Shown here piece after piece: positions 13,201 to 24,800 of a DNA stretch of 64,000 bases (the first letter of the stretch is position 1; the number at the start of each line of letters is the position of its first letter). A program made the translations under genes and the position numbers. Source of the stretch: Nematostella vectensis (Eukaryota; Cnidaria; Anthozoa; Actiniaria; Edwardsiidae). The notes below the pieces were generated by a model that was not told where the DNA came from, did no database searches, and saw nothing but the letters and a program-made list of their open reading frames with translations. The stretch spans positions 10,335,821 to 10,399,820 of the forward strand of contig NC_064043.1 of the NCBI RefSeq assembly GCF_932526225.1, read 5' to 3'.

Positions 13201-16111
13201 AATTCAGACTGGGGGGGGCTCTTTAAGCCCCCCCTCTGGGAAAATTGCTAAAACTTCTAAACCATATCAGCTAAGAGGCCAAAACTTGGTGACTTTTCCT
13301 AAAATTTATCTGCGGAAGTTTTTGTGCCATTGTCATGTCGAAGAGACGCTCCATGTTATCATGGCAACCACACATAGTAGGTGTGTAGTTTCCAAAAAAC
13401 TATAAAGTAATGAATTTTTCATATTTTGGTCCTGTTTCTCAGTTTTTAATGCCTCTTTTGACTTTGTAAGTTTGTTTAGATGACAAGTTTCACAACAGCG
13501 CTAGAATTTTTTTACCTCTGGTATTTGGGGGTAAGGGTGGATAAATTTTGCTCTCTCAAAGCTGTTGTTAAAATTGTCACTAGATTTACAAGATGACACT
13601 TAAAAAGCTAATATTATGCATTTATCATTATTACGAGCAGTAATACATGCACGCAAATACTTTTTTTGTAATAATTCCAGATTTTTATTCTTTTGCAAAA
13701 ATCATAAGAATCCAAGATGGCGGACCCAAGATGGCGGAAATTCTTCCAAAAAAAAATGATTATAAACGTTTTTATGGCCTTTTTGCATTGTAAAGCCGTT
13801 GAAAGGTTGATTTTGACATATTTGATTTATGCAAAATGATTTCAACCCAATATCTGATTTAGGCAATATTTTAAAGAATACCTAGACCTCCTATTTATGT
13901 CGTCATTGTAATGCATAATTGATTCGACCACACCCAAAATAGGGCGTGACGATTCTTTGCATGCTGGTGATCATTGTCTGTAAGTTTGATGGTCATAGCC
14001 CAAGCGGTTCATGAAACACGGAGGGGAGGGCCCTTTTAGCCCCCCCCCCCCCCCCCCCAGTCACAGAGAGCTCAAAAAACCCAGTCTGAATAGGGTTAAT
14101 CTAAGAAGATTGCATACACACACAGGCCATACGTTTCAGGGTCGGAAAAAGAGTTATTTATGGCTTTTCCAAGAGCAGGGCTCATCTTTAGTATGGTTCA
14201 CTGCATTTTGATGACTAACCTGAACTAACCTTGTGCTCTGCTTTATCTTCAGCCTGCCCTTCTCCACGCATGGTACAGACCAAGTGGCACCAAGAGGTTT
14301 TTGCGGTGTCTTGTGCTCTGTGCCTACGGCTCATTCATGTTCGGTTGGCACGTGCACGAAAAGGCAGTTTTAATGATGATTATACCTCTAAGGTGAGACC
14401 TGGAATTGGCTGTAGTAGAGGTTTTATCCTCTCACAATAATAATCCCTCTAGGGTGAGGCACTTATAAACCGAGTTTATCAATATCATGTACGCTCCCAA
14501 GACTAACATCTGGGAGAGAATGGAAACTCTGTTTGCAGGGTAAGCTCAAACCTACAAGTGACTATATGCAAAAAGAAATAGGTTTTAATAAGCCTTTTCT
14601 GTAGTCTTTCTAATCATATCTTTTCAAGTTTTTGGGGTTTATGTGTGTGCGAAATGTCACCTTTTTAATTTTCGAGGTGTTATTTCCCTACTGAAATGAA
14701 CACCACGTTTGCAAAGATTTTATTAAACACTCAAGTCACATGGTCGGGCGCATAAAAGAAAAAAAGTGCTGTCCTATTTTGCAACACTTTTCCCTGGCTT
14801 TATCCTAAGCTATCTCTTTTCTCGGCAGTTTATTGGCAGTTCAAGATAAGAAAGATGCGCGCGCATTCCTAGTGTTGTCTACCGCTGGTCATTTGTCGCT
14901 CTTCCCTCTGCTCTTTAACCAGCAAGGTATGTAAGGGATGTCAAGCCTTAAAATATGGGTTGTACTACCACTATGTTGGGCGAAACTACCACAGTGCACA
15001 GTATGCTGTAGTTCAAATGTGCAGTTGGTATCTTACAGGGGGGCGGTCTTTAACTATGGCTTAGAAGCGGCTTCAGAGCATTTTTCTAAATCTTCTTGAA
15101 ATGGCTCCATTGGCAGACCGCATTCTTGTAACTGAATCGCGCCGTCACCACCCTAAACTGCTCCTTTACAACAAAAAAACAATAAATTCATGGAAACCTC
15201 ATAGAAGTCCATTGTGTACCAAGGCTGTTGCTAAGGCTTTGCAATATCCCTCGAACAAATGTTTTTGCTAGCTTTTTCTCTTCCATCGACGTAAACGCAC
15301 ATTTGAAGTATATATTAAGTGGCCCTCTATAGAGGTTCCACTTTAGGTTTGTTTGTGCGCTAGCATCTTGTAGAATCCATACTAATTACACAGGGAGCTC
15401 ACCTTAACGGTTTGAAAAAGATCTATACATAACGCACATACCCACTAAATAAACAACAACGCACAGTTTAGATTTTTTTCAAAACGTTAAGGTAAGGTCC
15501 CCTTGATAATTCCGTGGTGAACTACAGTCGATGCAAAGACGTTGCGATTTTCAATCTGCCAATGTAATTCGATATAGTTTTGTCATCATTTTTATTTTGT
15601 TATAGAAACTCCACTAAAGATCTGTCTGATGCTGATGTTTACCATTCTCTCGTTTTATTCGTTATGTCTTATCCACTGGTGAGTAATGGCTGTTTATTTT
15701 TATCCTCCCTTGGTTTAAGGCTTAGTCTAAGCCTAGCAAAATGTATTATCTGTCAACAGCGGAAAATCCTCCTCCAATCAATCATCTGCGCGGTCAGAAA
15801 TCTTCACTCTACCAATAGTGTCGTGGTATGAGGCTGCGTACATCTGCGGTCTGGCGGTATTGGAGTTCTACTGCTCCTTGATACACCCTCTCACCTCGCT
15901 GAGCAAAACCCTCCCCTTCCTACCCCTCCTTCTCACCTCCACGTACTGCGCTCTAGGGGTGGGGTGGTCGTGGATGTTGTGTTATGCGAACTCGCTGTGC
16001 TCAGGGGCAAACGTGGTGCACCAGCCAATGGGTTCTCCCCCAGTGTCACACACGCCGCACCACCACCCCCAACATCACCACTTGCACCATGGGAAGAGAA
16101 AGAAGCGCTAA
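7300..16111 (+). CDS. ALG8: ALG8 alpha-1,3-glucosyltransferase of N-glycan assembly
   Basis: Thirteen exons in consistent phase: 7300-7379, 7628-7706, 8249-8442, 9777-9883, 10321-10388, 10935-11067, 11199-11314, 12159-12279, 12952-13094, 14253-14392, 14829-14926, 15606-15678 and 15760-16111; 1704 nt, 567 aa. The protein is a multi-pass ER membrane enzyme that adds the second glucose, from dolichyl-phosphate glucose, to the lipid-linked oligosaccharide. Diagnostic blocks: [128 protein letters not shown] and [13 protein letters not shown]. The acidic DYPP loop motif of the GT-C family is present. The usual family length is about 525 aa; the excess is a His-rich C-terminal tail ending KRKKR, derived from a downstream minisatellite. 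AATAAA lies at 16913. Confidence 0.95.
8115..8208 (+). repeat. Dispersed repeat, copy 1 (ALG8 intron 2)
   Basis: About 95 bp, including TGTGGTGCATCAATCCAATG and the preceding TTCTATTGTTTTGTTT tract, is shared in the same orientation with 20607-20705 in a PPEF intron. It is an interspersed family member of unknown type; no terminal repeats were recognised. Confidence 0.7.
11535..12085 (+). repeat. 28-bp minisatellite in ALG8 intron 7, about 19 copies
   Basis: Perfectly phased 28-bp units of the form TGATCTTTCTGTATGTTGTG followed by CAGTAAGT. Units vary mainly at two positions (GTGCAG or GTACAG; AGTAAGT or AGCAAGT), and one unit is a base short. Because 28 is not a multiple of 3 and the unit lacks minus-strand stops, it yields long, meaningless minus-strand open frames. 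Many units contain a T-rich tract ending in GCAG and an exact GTAAGT, so they carry both splice acceptor-like and donor-like words. Confidence 0.97.
12455..12602. mobile_element. 148-bp MITE-like element in ALG8 intron 8
   Basis: CAGAGCCGTAGCAG at 12455-12468 is inverted, with one mismatch, at 12589-12602. The interior has two AATATTGGGGGG blocks and a core CTGGTCATTTCCTTATAATT. The same core recurs with G-runs at about 21910-21945 and, more weakly, at about 29353-29404 in PPEF introns, so this is a small dispersed family. It has no coding capacity. Calling it a MITE is inferred from its inverted termini and copy number. Confidence 0.55.
12600..12951 (+). repeat. Tandem copies of the ALG8 exon 9 acceptor region
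   Basis: Four related segments of roughly 100 bp each contain ATTCTAGTC(T/C)(G/A)TACATGTCTT, a pyrimidine stretch, a CTGAATACTAG-like word and then GTCCAAG or GTCCTAG. The last copy, ending at 12951, is the real acceptor of exon 9, which begins GTCCAAGGGC. The upstream copies are therefore potential decoy 3' splice sites. Confidence 0.75.
13193..14110. mobile_element. 0.9-kb inverted-repeat element in ALG8 intron 9
   Basis: The left end (about 13193-13213) reads TTTAGCCCAATTCAGACTGG; the right end (about 14089-14105) reads CCCAGTCTGAATAGGGTTAA, its imperfect inverse complement. G/C-runs lie just inside both ends (GGGGGGGGCTC on the left and 18 C's at 14041-14058 on the right). The interior is AT-rich and non-coding, with two CAAGATGGCGG words (about 13711 and 13728). 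A non-autonomous DNA element is inferred; no clear target duplication was found. Confidence 0.5.
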
Positions 16112-16700
16112 AGTGATATCATCATCATCCTCGTCAGCATCATCTTCATCATCATCTCCAGCAACATCACATCTTGCACCATGGGAAGAGAAAGAAGCGC
16201 TAAACTGATATCATCATTCTCGTTATCATCATCTTCATCATCATCACCAGCAACATCACATCTTGCACCATGGGAATGATATCATCATCATCTTCTTCAT
16301 CACCAGCAACATCATCATCATTCTCATCATTATCACCAGCAACATCACCACTTGCCCCATGGGAAAAGAAAGAAGCGCTAAAGTGATGTCACCACCATCC
16401 TCGTCATTCTCATCATCTTCTTCATCATCACCCCCAACATCACCACTTGCACCATGGGAAGAGAAAGAAGCGCTTAAGTGATGTAATCACCATCCTCTTC
16501 ATTTCTAATCATCATCTTCATTATCATCACCCTGAACATCACATCTTGCACCATGGGAAGAGAAAGAAGTGCTAAAGTAATGTCATAATCATCACCATTC
16601 TCATCATCATCATCACCAGCAACATCACATCTTGCACCATGGGAAGAGAAAGAAGCGACAAAGTGATGTCATAATCATCACCATTTGCACCATGGGAAGG
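16074..16700 (+). repeat. About 90-bp minisatellite covering the ALG8 C-terminus and 3' UTR
   Basis: Eight units carry CTTGCACCATGGGAAGAGAA or a close variant (near 16082, 16173, 16261, 16351, 16445, 16541, 16631 and 16684), separated by CATCATCATC-type triplets. The first unit is translated as the ALG8 tail up to the stop at 16111. The other units are in the 3' UTR. AAAGAAGCGC recurs in most units. Confidence 0.9.
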
Positions 16701-16912
16701 TAATGTCACGATCATCACCATTCTCATCATCATCACTTACAAAATCACCACCTGCATTAAGGTAGCATCATAAACATCAATTTCGTCATCATCTTCAGCA
16801 ATTTTACGTCATCGTCACCCATTATAAAACCCGCATCACAAGTATAGAAAGAAGCGCTTGTGATGCGCGAAAGAAGCACGATGATTAAAATGATGTATAC
16901 AAATAGAAATCT

Positions 16913-16918
16913 AATAAA
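16913..16918 (+). other. Poly(A) signal of ALG8
   Basis: AATAAA followed by a T-rich stretch, about 0.8 kb after the ALG8 stop and after the end of the minisatellite. It is the first convincing hexamer downstream. Confidence 0.6.
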
Positions 16919-18835
16919 GTTTTAAGTAAAGCCATGTCATAACAACAAAATGCTCCGTTACTGCCTGGCCCAAGCAAACGAGATGTTTATAATACAGCGT
17001 TTAGCAATAGTGGATAGTGGATCCGCTTACGCACGTGGAGATGGATGGAGAGTTCACAACACAATGATTTTTCAGCATGATATATTAATTTCTTCGTATT
17101 TACTTACAGCTAGAGACTATTTTTTACTCTGTTTTTATATTATTTCATGCAAATATCTAATATGTAACATCTATCTTAATAAAACTTCAATTAGGCCCCA
17201 ATTAGGCGTTATGAAGAATATAAAACTTTCTACATTTTGGTCATATTCTCCGGCCTCGGCTATCGGAAATACTCTACTGCAGTTCTAGGTTTGTTCTACA
17301 TATATGTTTCAGCCAAGGATAGGTCATTTTTATCAAAAAGAGCTGTTTTCTTTTGAAAAATGGAAATACTGGAGACTATTTACATCAATAAAATGCTATA
17401 AGAAAGTCTTTGTATAAAAAAAAAACTTTTCATAGTATATAAATAGCAACATAAAATTTCCGCCAGGTAATCTTCGGTTGTCGTGTGACGGATGCTTTGT
17501 TTGAAGAGAATGCATTTCTGAGGGACAGGAGGTACTGTCCATGTTCCTTCGTCTTCTCGACGTTGCTGACGCGACAAATCCAATTCAGCGTGAAGTATTG
17601 TAAGATCTATGTAGTGACCTACCAAAAACCACTTGATCAGTTATAAACCGTCTATCCGGCCATTATCCACCCCCCGTTTTGAAATCCTGGACCCGCCCCT
17701 GCACATGCAATACTAACCAGCTTTCCTGCAAGAGCTATACATATCTAAATAGCAAAACGATAAGTATTTTAAGCTTTGTTACATACATGATTCTGCGATC
17801 GCATCTTGAAGCCGGTCACAGCACTTAAAAATAAGTTACACTTCCACTGTCGCAATCCACTTGAATATCAAATGGGCTCAATGTATACAAAAAGTGACTG
17901 CTTTTTGTTAAAAGGGGAAACTATGTATTTTGTCGAACAAGGGTAAGAATTGATTCCAATGATTTCGAACCACCATAAGCAAATCCCATGTACGCACCAG
18001 CAATGAGTCAAATAATTAATTATGATACCAGGTGAGGATCCACGAAAAATTCTGACCTGTTTACGATAAAAAAAAAAACCCGAGCACTGTTGTCTCAATT
18101 AAAAGAATGAAGACATGCAATATATAAAAATTCTACTTTCGGAGGGCCAACGGGAAGCTAACCGTTAAAATACAAAAGAATCTATTAGAATCCGCGCTAT
18201 TGAACAGGGCCATCCGCTCTAAATTATCAATCACATCCTCAAAGAGACTTTCAATAGACATTCTTCTTTCACAATATTGAAATGTTTTTTCGCGTTTTCC
18301 GTTAAAAATCATCGGAGATGGTTACGTAATCGACAGGAAATAGACTGGTGACAATGTGGCTTTAACGTACTGTTTACTCTAAACAATTTGACCTGTTTAC
18401 GTAAACAGGTGTAGATAGGCCTGGATCCTCGCCTGAACACCTTTGCTCTTTGAGGCTTTTAAAAGTACTAATTTATTCTAAACAAATATAAAAGGTTATT
18501 CCACAATCGAAATGGATAGGGAAAAGTCGGATTATTTTTTATATATCTACATATCTGTCAGAGTTTTGTTTTGGTCCAATAAGACCTATGCTGACTCAGA
18601 TTCCGAGATCAGACTCAATGTCTTTCCAATAATACATGTAAAACTATTCTTATATATCTGTTATCTTTGAGCACTGACAATAATTAAGTCAATAGCAACG
18701 CGGGCTCATGAGAGTACCGTCTAAGAGATAGCATCCTAGAATTCTTCATAGAATTAGGATGCTTTGCCAGGCTTTAATGTCTGCACCCCGGAGAACCTGC
18801 TACGACGAACCCATGCGGTTTTGCTTCAGACTTCG
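16919..18835. other. Intergenic region between convergent ALG8 and PPEF
   Basis: No gene recognised. It holds the end of the ALG8 transcript and the PPEF 3' UTR. A hairpin at 18731-18764 (AGCATCCTAGAATTCT with its near-inverse AGAATTAGGATGCT) lies about 75 bases after the PPEF stop. A minus-strand AATAAA (plus TTTATT) is present near 18473. Short open frames here show no family resemblance. Confidence 0.5.
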
Positions 18836-21800
18836 TCAAGACGTAATGTGTATGGAGTTGACAGGGGAACTACGTGCCGACGAGTTTTGCGAAGAGCGTG
18901 GAGTATGCGTAGGTCCGTTCTGTGACTTCGATACGTCAACGAGACGGAAGGCCTCTAGGAACTCGTTAAAGTCTATGTAGCCGTCTTTGTCCATATCTAT
19001 GCTGCGTGCGAGGTCCTGGATCGAGTCCTCGGGGATTTCCGTCTCCGAGTGTTGATTGAGCAGGCGACAGGAAGCTTGGAATTCTTCCATTGACACGTGA
19101 CCTGGGAACAACACAAAAAATCGATCGTAACATGCACCATACAGATGATAAAAATTGTGGCAAAGCTGATCATTCTGGTGAAGACATCGTGCAATCTAGA
19201 ATACCCTAGATTGTGGCGATGGCGATACCCTAAATTGTGTCGATACTGATCATTCTGATGAGGACACCATTTAATCTAGAATATCCTAGATTGTGGCGAT
19301 GGCGATACCCTAAATTGTGGCGATGCTGATCATTCTGATGATGACACAATTTAATCTAGAATACCCTAGATTGTGGCGATGGCGATACCCTAAATTGTGG
19401 CGATGCTGATCATTCTGGTGAAGACATCATGCAATCTAGAATACCCTAGATTGTGGCGATGGCGATACCTTAAATTGTGGAGATGCTGATTATTCTGATG
19501 AAGACATCATTCAATCTAGAATACCCTAGATTGTGGCGATGGCGATACCTTAAATTGTGGCGATGCTGATCATTATGATGAAGACATCATGCAATCTAGA
19601 ATACCCTTAAAATACCCATCTGGCAGAGCCCCTTCCCCATCAGATCGGTGATATAAAGATAGGGTATAAATATGGAAGGATTCATTGGAAAATGGACAGC
19701 TCATAGAGCCGACCTCCACACGTAGTGACTTCTGCCCAAATACTTCGTACTCTAAATGGACGTCTTTGCATTTTGTTTTGACCCCCTTCCCCTAACTCCG
19801 CCTGCAAAAACTAGAATAAGCTTTGGTTCTCACACTTACGCGCCTTATGCCTAATGGGAGCACAATAACTCTAAAAAAATAAAACAATACCTGAGTTGTC
19901 CTTGTCCATCAGTCTAAATATCGTCTCTAGATTTGACCGATTTCTGTATAGCGCCTCAGTAATACTCGGGCCATTCTACAGAAATAACCATTATTATCCA
20001 GAAACGAGGCAACAATACAACAAGCATCCGCATCGACCTCCCTCTTCTCCTTTCCGTAAATCCTGGCTACATGCCTTAAGGTATTATGAAATAATGCAGG
20101 GCATTCCATTAGAATTCGCCTGTCTTTTACAGCAATAGTAAGGAGCTAGTCGCTGACCTTCTTCGTCTTTCCCTCAATTGCGTACTGCTCCAGGCATGAC
20201 CGATAGTCCACTTTGCCATCTGGCGCCACGTAGGCCAGCTGATGCCTTAACATGTTCCATGGAACGTCAAGATGCAAAGTGCTTTCAATAGCGGCTGCCC
20301 ATTGGCTACACGTCAAGTAACCTAGGAGACGTCAAGCAGTAATTACAAAGAGCTTAATCTTATTGGCTTAAAGTCTTGGGGCCCTTGACCACCTACAATA
20401 CGTTTCATAAATTGCTGTTGCTCGAAAAGTCCGTTGATACAAAACTGGTGTCACGGAGGTGTTGACCATCAAGCATAAACGCTTTGTTGAATTATTTCCT
20501 ACGCAAGTTTAGTCTGCCTAGTCATACCAGCTACTTTTTAAAGGTATAACTTACAGACGCAAAGAGTTGCCGGCGACTTGCATTTTGTGTCTTGTTTTTC
20601 AAAGACGCCGTATTCCCGTTCTATTGTTTTGTTTACCATTGCTTTTTTTTCTGTGGTGCATCAATCCAATGTGGTGAAATCGTTTGAAAGATTCTACATG
20701 GCCCTATCAGAATTTTTTTTTTGTGGGGTGACAAAATGGCGGCTAACAGCGACTATTAAGCGGAGTACCTGTATGTTGCTCATCTCTTTTCGTGAATGCT
20801 TCCATCAGTGCACTTTTGTTGGCGTATAGCTTTTCTTTCAGTTCCCTGATAGCGGACTCTTCCACGATTCCAACCCTGCAATAAAAGTCATGTATTTGGT
20901 TTGTGTAACCAATCCACCCATTGCACAATAGTTATCTGATGACACCACCATCACAGGCGCGCGCGCCAGCGAGGATTCGTCCATTGAATATGGATAAATA
21001 GTGCAATAAAGTTGACATTGCTTCCCTGAAATATATTGCATTAGGTTATTTTTATAGGGGGGGGGGGGGGGGGGCACACTTCATGGGTGGGCATTAGTTC
21101 GAGAGGCGGAAGCCCAAACTAGTTCTTCTCAAAAACATCCATCTATTGCTCTCTATCTCTATCCATCTCTATTGGTCTCCGACTTACATACGCCTTCCTT
21201 GACAAAAAAACTGTTGGAGCTACGAAGATATACCTTTGTTTTAACGTCAAATGCTTCTTCGTCCGGGACACTTGGTACTGCACAAAGTAGGGTGTCATAT
21301 CTGGGCCGATCTTCATATAGGCACCCCTGTTGCTCCCTTGCTCGTAATAGTTCGAAGCCGAGAATATGGTGATAACCTATATACGAATAAGTAACATATA
21401 TTATTGTAACGGGCTTCCTTTGGCGGAAGGTTAGGCTGTTTTCTGTCTCCGCTATGGACAAAATAAATAAATAGCCCACAAGGAACTCAATGTATCATAC
21501 ACATTTATAACAAGTTATAGGCACGTGCTCAATTACCTTCTTATTGTGCATATATTCGTATCCCTCGTATTTACACTCGTGCGATCGCACCAGTAGCTCG
21601 AAGTTATGCTTACGCAGAACTTGTGAAGTAACATCCGGACCAAAGTAACAACCCCCACCGCGAAAGGTGTTAGGCTTACATCCCGGTGTGGGTTTTGGGT
21701 CGCTCCACAGCAAGTCTAGCACCTAAAGGCAAAAAGAAAAAAAAAACAGACGTATGAGTTGCCTCGTCCTGGCTATTTTTTTTTTTTAGATTTAAGAAGT

Positions 21801-24800
21801 ATTTGGAACATTGAATTGAAAACAATGGTACCAAGGCCGTAACGGTACTCACGACCAATACAGAGATATTAAGAATATTGAGACGGGGGGAAGGGGGGAA
21901 GGAGCAGAGCCACGCCCCTACTGGTCATTTCGTTATAATTTGAAAAAACGGGGGGGGGCTTTAGGCTCTGGTTACATATCTTACCTGTCTCCATTCCTTT
22001 AAACTGCTCAAACTCGGGTTGTCCTTGACGATATTGGGCGGTTTTAGCACAGACACGTACTAGAAATAAACTTATCAATATAAGCCGTTACATTCAATGT
22101 TAGTAAGGAAAATTTATTTTATTATCTTTTGACAAAAAGGCATTTCGGTATTAGGTCATGGCAATAAAATCCGCAGAAGGGCGAGGACCTAGGAGTATTA
22201 TCTTTCGTGCGATGTCATCACTGTGTCGAGCTAGATGGTTAATACTGGCTTAATACAATAGCAATCTCCTACGCGGCTCGGTCTACCTGTGGTTTCGCCG
22301 AAAAAAGTTACCAGAAAAATAGTGACCAGATGGACGGAGCGCGTATTGGACTAGCCTCTAAAGCGTGCTTACGTGCCTTGATTATGTCCTCTAACAGTAT
22401 CGTGTCTTACGTGACGTACCCGTGCCTTATTGAACCCACCTTATGCCTGTCTATCCGCTCTATGATATCGAGGTCTGTGATATTTGAGATGCCTCCATGT
22501 GCTACAAAGATCTTATTGTTGACGATAGTTGCCAGAGGTAACCAGCCAAAGATATCTTCGAAAAGTCTGATGATTTTCGAGGCGTGATCTTTATACTTGT
22601 CCATTACCTCCTTAACAAAGCCATACCTTCAGACAAACGGAAACATCACATGTCAGTTAGACATAACAAAAAATAGAGGTCGGTAAGCCAGACACGGATA
22701 GTAAGGGAACAAATACGGGCCTACGGGACACCGGACACATCATATCAGAAGGAGACGGAGAGGTGAGCTTTTGAGGTTGAAAATGCTACATAGAATTATG
22801 GGGATCCGAACATGCTATCCCTAAGGAATCTTGAATGTTTCTTAGTTTCTTAGTTCGGCGCTAACTGCTCAATCACTGGATAACAGATACCTGCCTTGGT
22901 GACAATAATTCTGAGACGACCAGAAATAATAAAAAAGGCGCACGCATTAATTTTTATAATTTCATTTCTCAGGGGTGCACCAAACAATTATGTGAAAGGG
23001 ATTAAATTTTGCTTTTCCAATATATGGGGCTAAGTTTTTTTATTAGTCACGTGGGAGGCCCCTGTAATGGCTCGGTTACTAAGCAAATCCATCGTGAATG
23101 GGAAAAAAAATGTCGACCGCTCTAAAAACATACATTTTTTTGAAAAGCCTTTAAAGAAAGGCAAATTGTACCAAATGTTGATCTAATATTTCTTGTAATT
23201 GTAGTTCTAAAAAAAATATCAGCTACGACTCTGTACAATCTGTACTACAAGGTTTCCATTCGATTCCATCTTTACTGTAAAGCTTAAGTATAACAATGAT
23301 TCTCTATATAACAATGATTCATACAGGGACCAGCTTATAGAATTGCCTTCACATCGAGCTGTTTTAACACATCAAGTTGTTTTATTTAACGTTTCAAGGG
23401 ACATTCTTCCTAGGAGATCTTACCGTAGGTTCATAATGTGGTCCTCGTGGTTTCCTCTGTTGATGTATACACCATTTGGGTAGAGGATGGTGAATGCGAA
23501 CAGTATGATACAAATCTCGATAGAGCGGGGTCCCCGATCCACTAGATCACCATTGAATATGTACGGGTTTTCAGGAGAGGGGAGGCCATTCTGACAAACA
23601 ACAATAAGACTATGTGAGAGAGCAGGACTTGAGTTAGATATATTAATTTTTTTTTCACGTCCCAGGTGAGGGGCTTGTTGCATAGCTGTCAACCCAACTT
23701 GGACAGAAATCTTGTAAAATCGGGTGAAATACAGTAAATATGTGGGGGGGGGGGGGGGGGGGGGAAACAAGAGAGCCAATGCGGGAGAATACAGAGAAGG
23801 TATAACCATTCTCACAAAAACTGCTGTGGCATTACTTTTAGTTACTTTATTGTCTCTTTGGCGGAAGCACTTATTTTTTTCTCTCTCTTAGAGAAGGCAC
23901 TTATTAAAAGTGGTGCTTATTCCAGTAATTATGGTATATATGGCATGGTTGTTTCAACCAGTTACCATTGACAGATTTGGGGAGGGGTTGTTTATAGGTA
24001 CAAGGGGTGTTGACAGGACAGTATATACTTAGGCAGATAAGGACAGGGGGATAAGGAAAGTGTTCTTTTTGTAGCCAAAGTGTTTGTACCTGGCTACATT
24101 GCTTCGAAAATGTATACTTTTGCAGACTACTTGTACCATAGATCAAATTATAGCGGAGCCACTGCCGAGCCCCAGAAAAGCTATACGATAAAGTTCCCGT
24201 GTTTACGATGGGATACCTGTGCTTTTCCGTGTCTTTTCCTCTCGCGTCTCTTTAAAATGGCGCGAAAAAGTAGAGACGCTAAACTACAACAACACTGTAA
24301 AAGTACACGATAACGAACATGGAAAACGGAACAAATTGCGGAGATGAAGGTAAGATTTGTTTAAAACATTGATTTGGAGTCAAAAATTGCTTTTTGCCAA
24401 ACAAAATATTTTGGTTTGTAGTTTATGAGACGCAAGCAAGTGAACAACAGCTAATGGCTCTTCAAAGAGCGAGACGACTTTCAGAAGCAGATAAAGAAAA
24501 AAAGCGCCAAAGAATGCAAGAGCGACGGCAGCATACGACAGAAGAAGAGAGGAGAAAGGGAGTGAAAGTGAACGCCAACAACAGTCAAAGCGCCGCCATC
24601 ATATTACAGACGAGGAGAGAAGAGTTGTGAATGAAAGACGCCGGTTGGATCACAGGTAGCCCAAGCTCTTTATTTGTCCCTATTGATTGTTGTTTTTTTA
24701 TTTTTCACTAATTTTCGCCCTATGTTTACGGTAAAATCAATAGGGACAAATAAAAAGCTTGGGCTACCCGTGGAAAGATAGAGAGATAGAGAAAACGGAA

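Noticed and set aside
15984-16481. Ser- and Ile-rich plus-strand ORFs
   Set aside because: Out-of-frame or downstream translation of the CATCATCATC minisatellite after ALG8; no independent gene.
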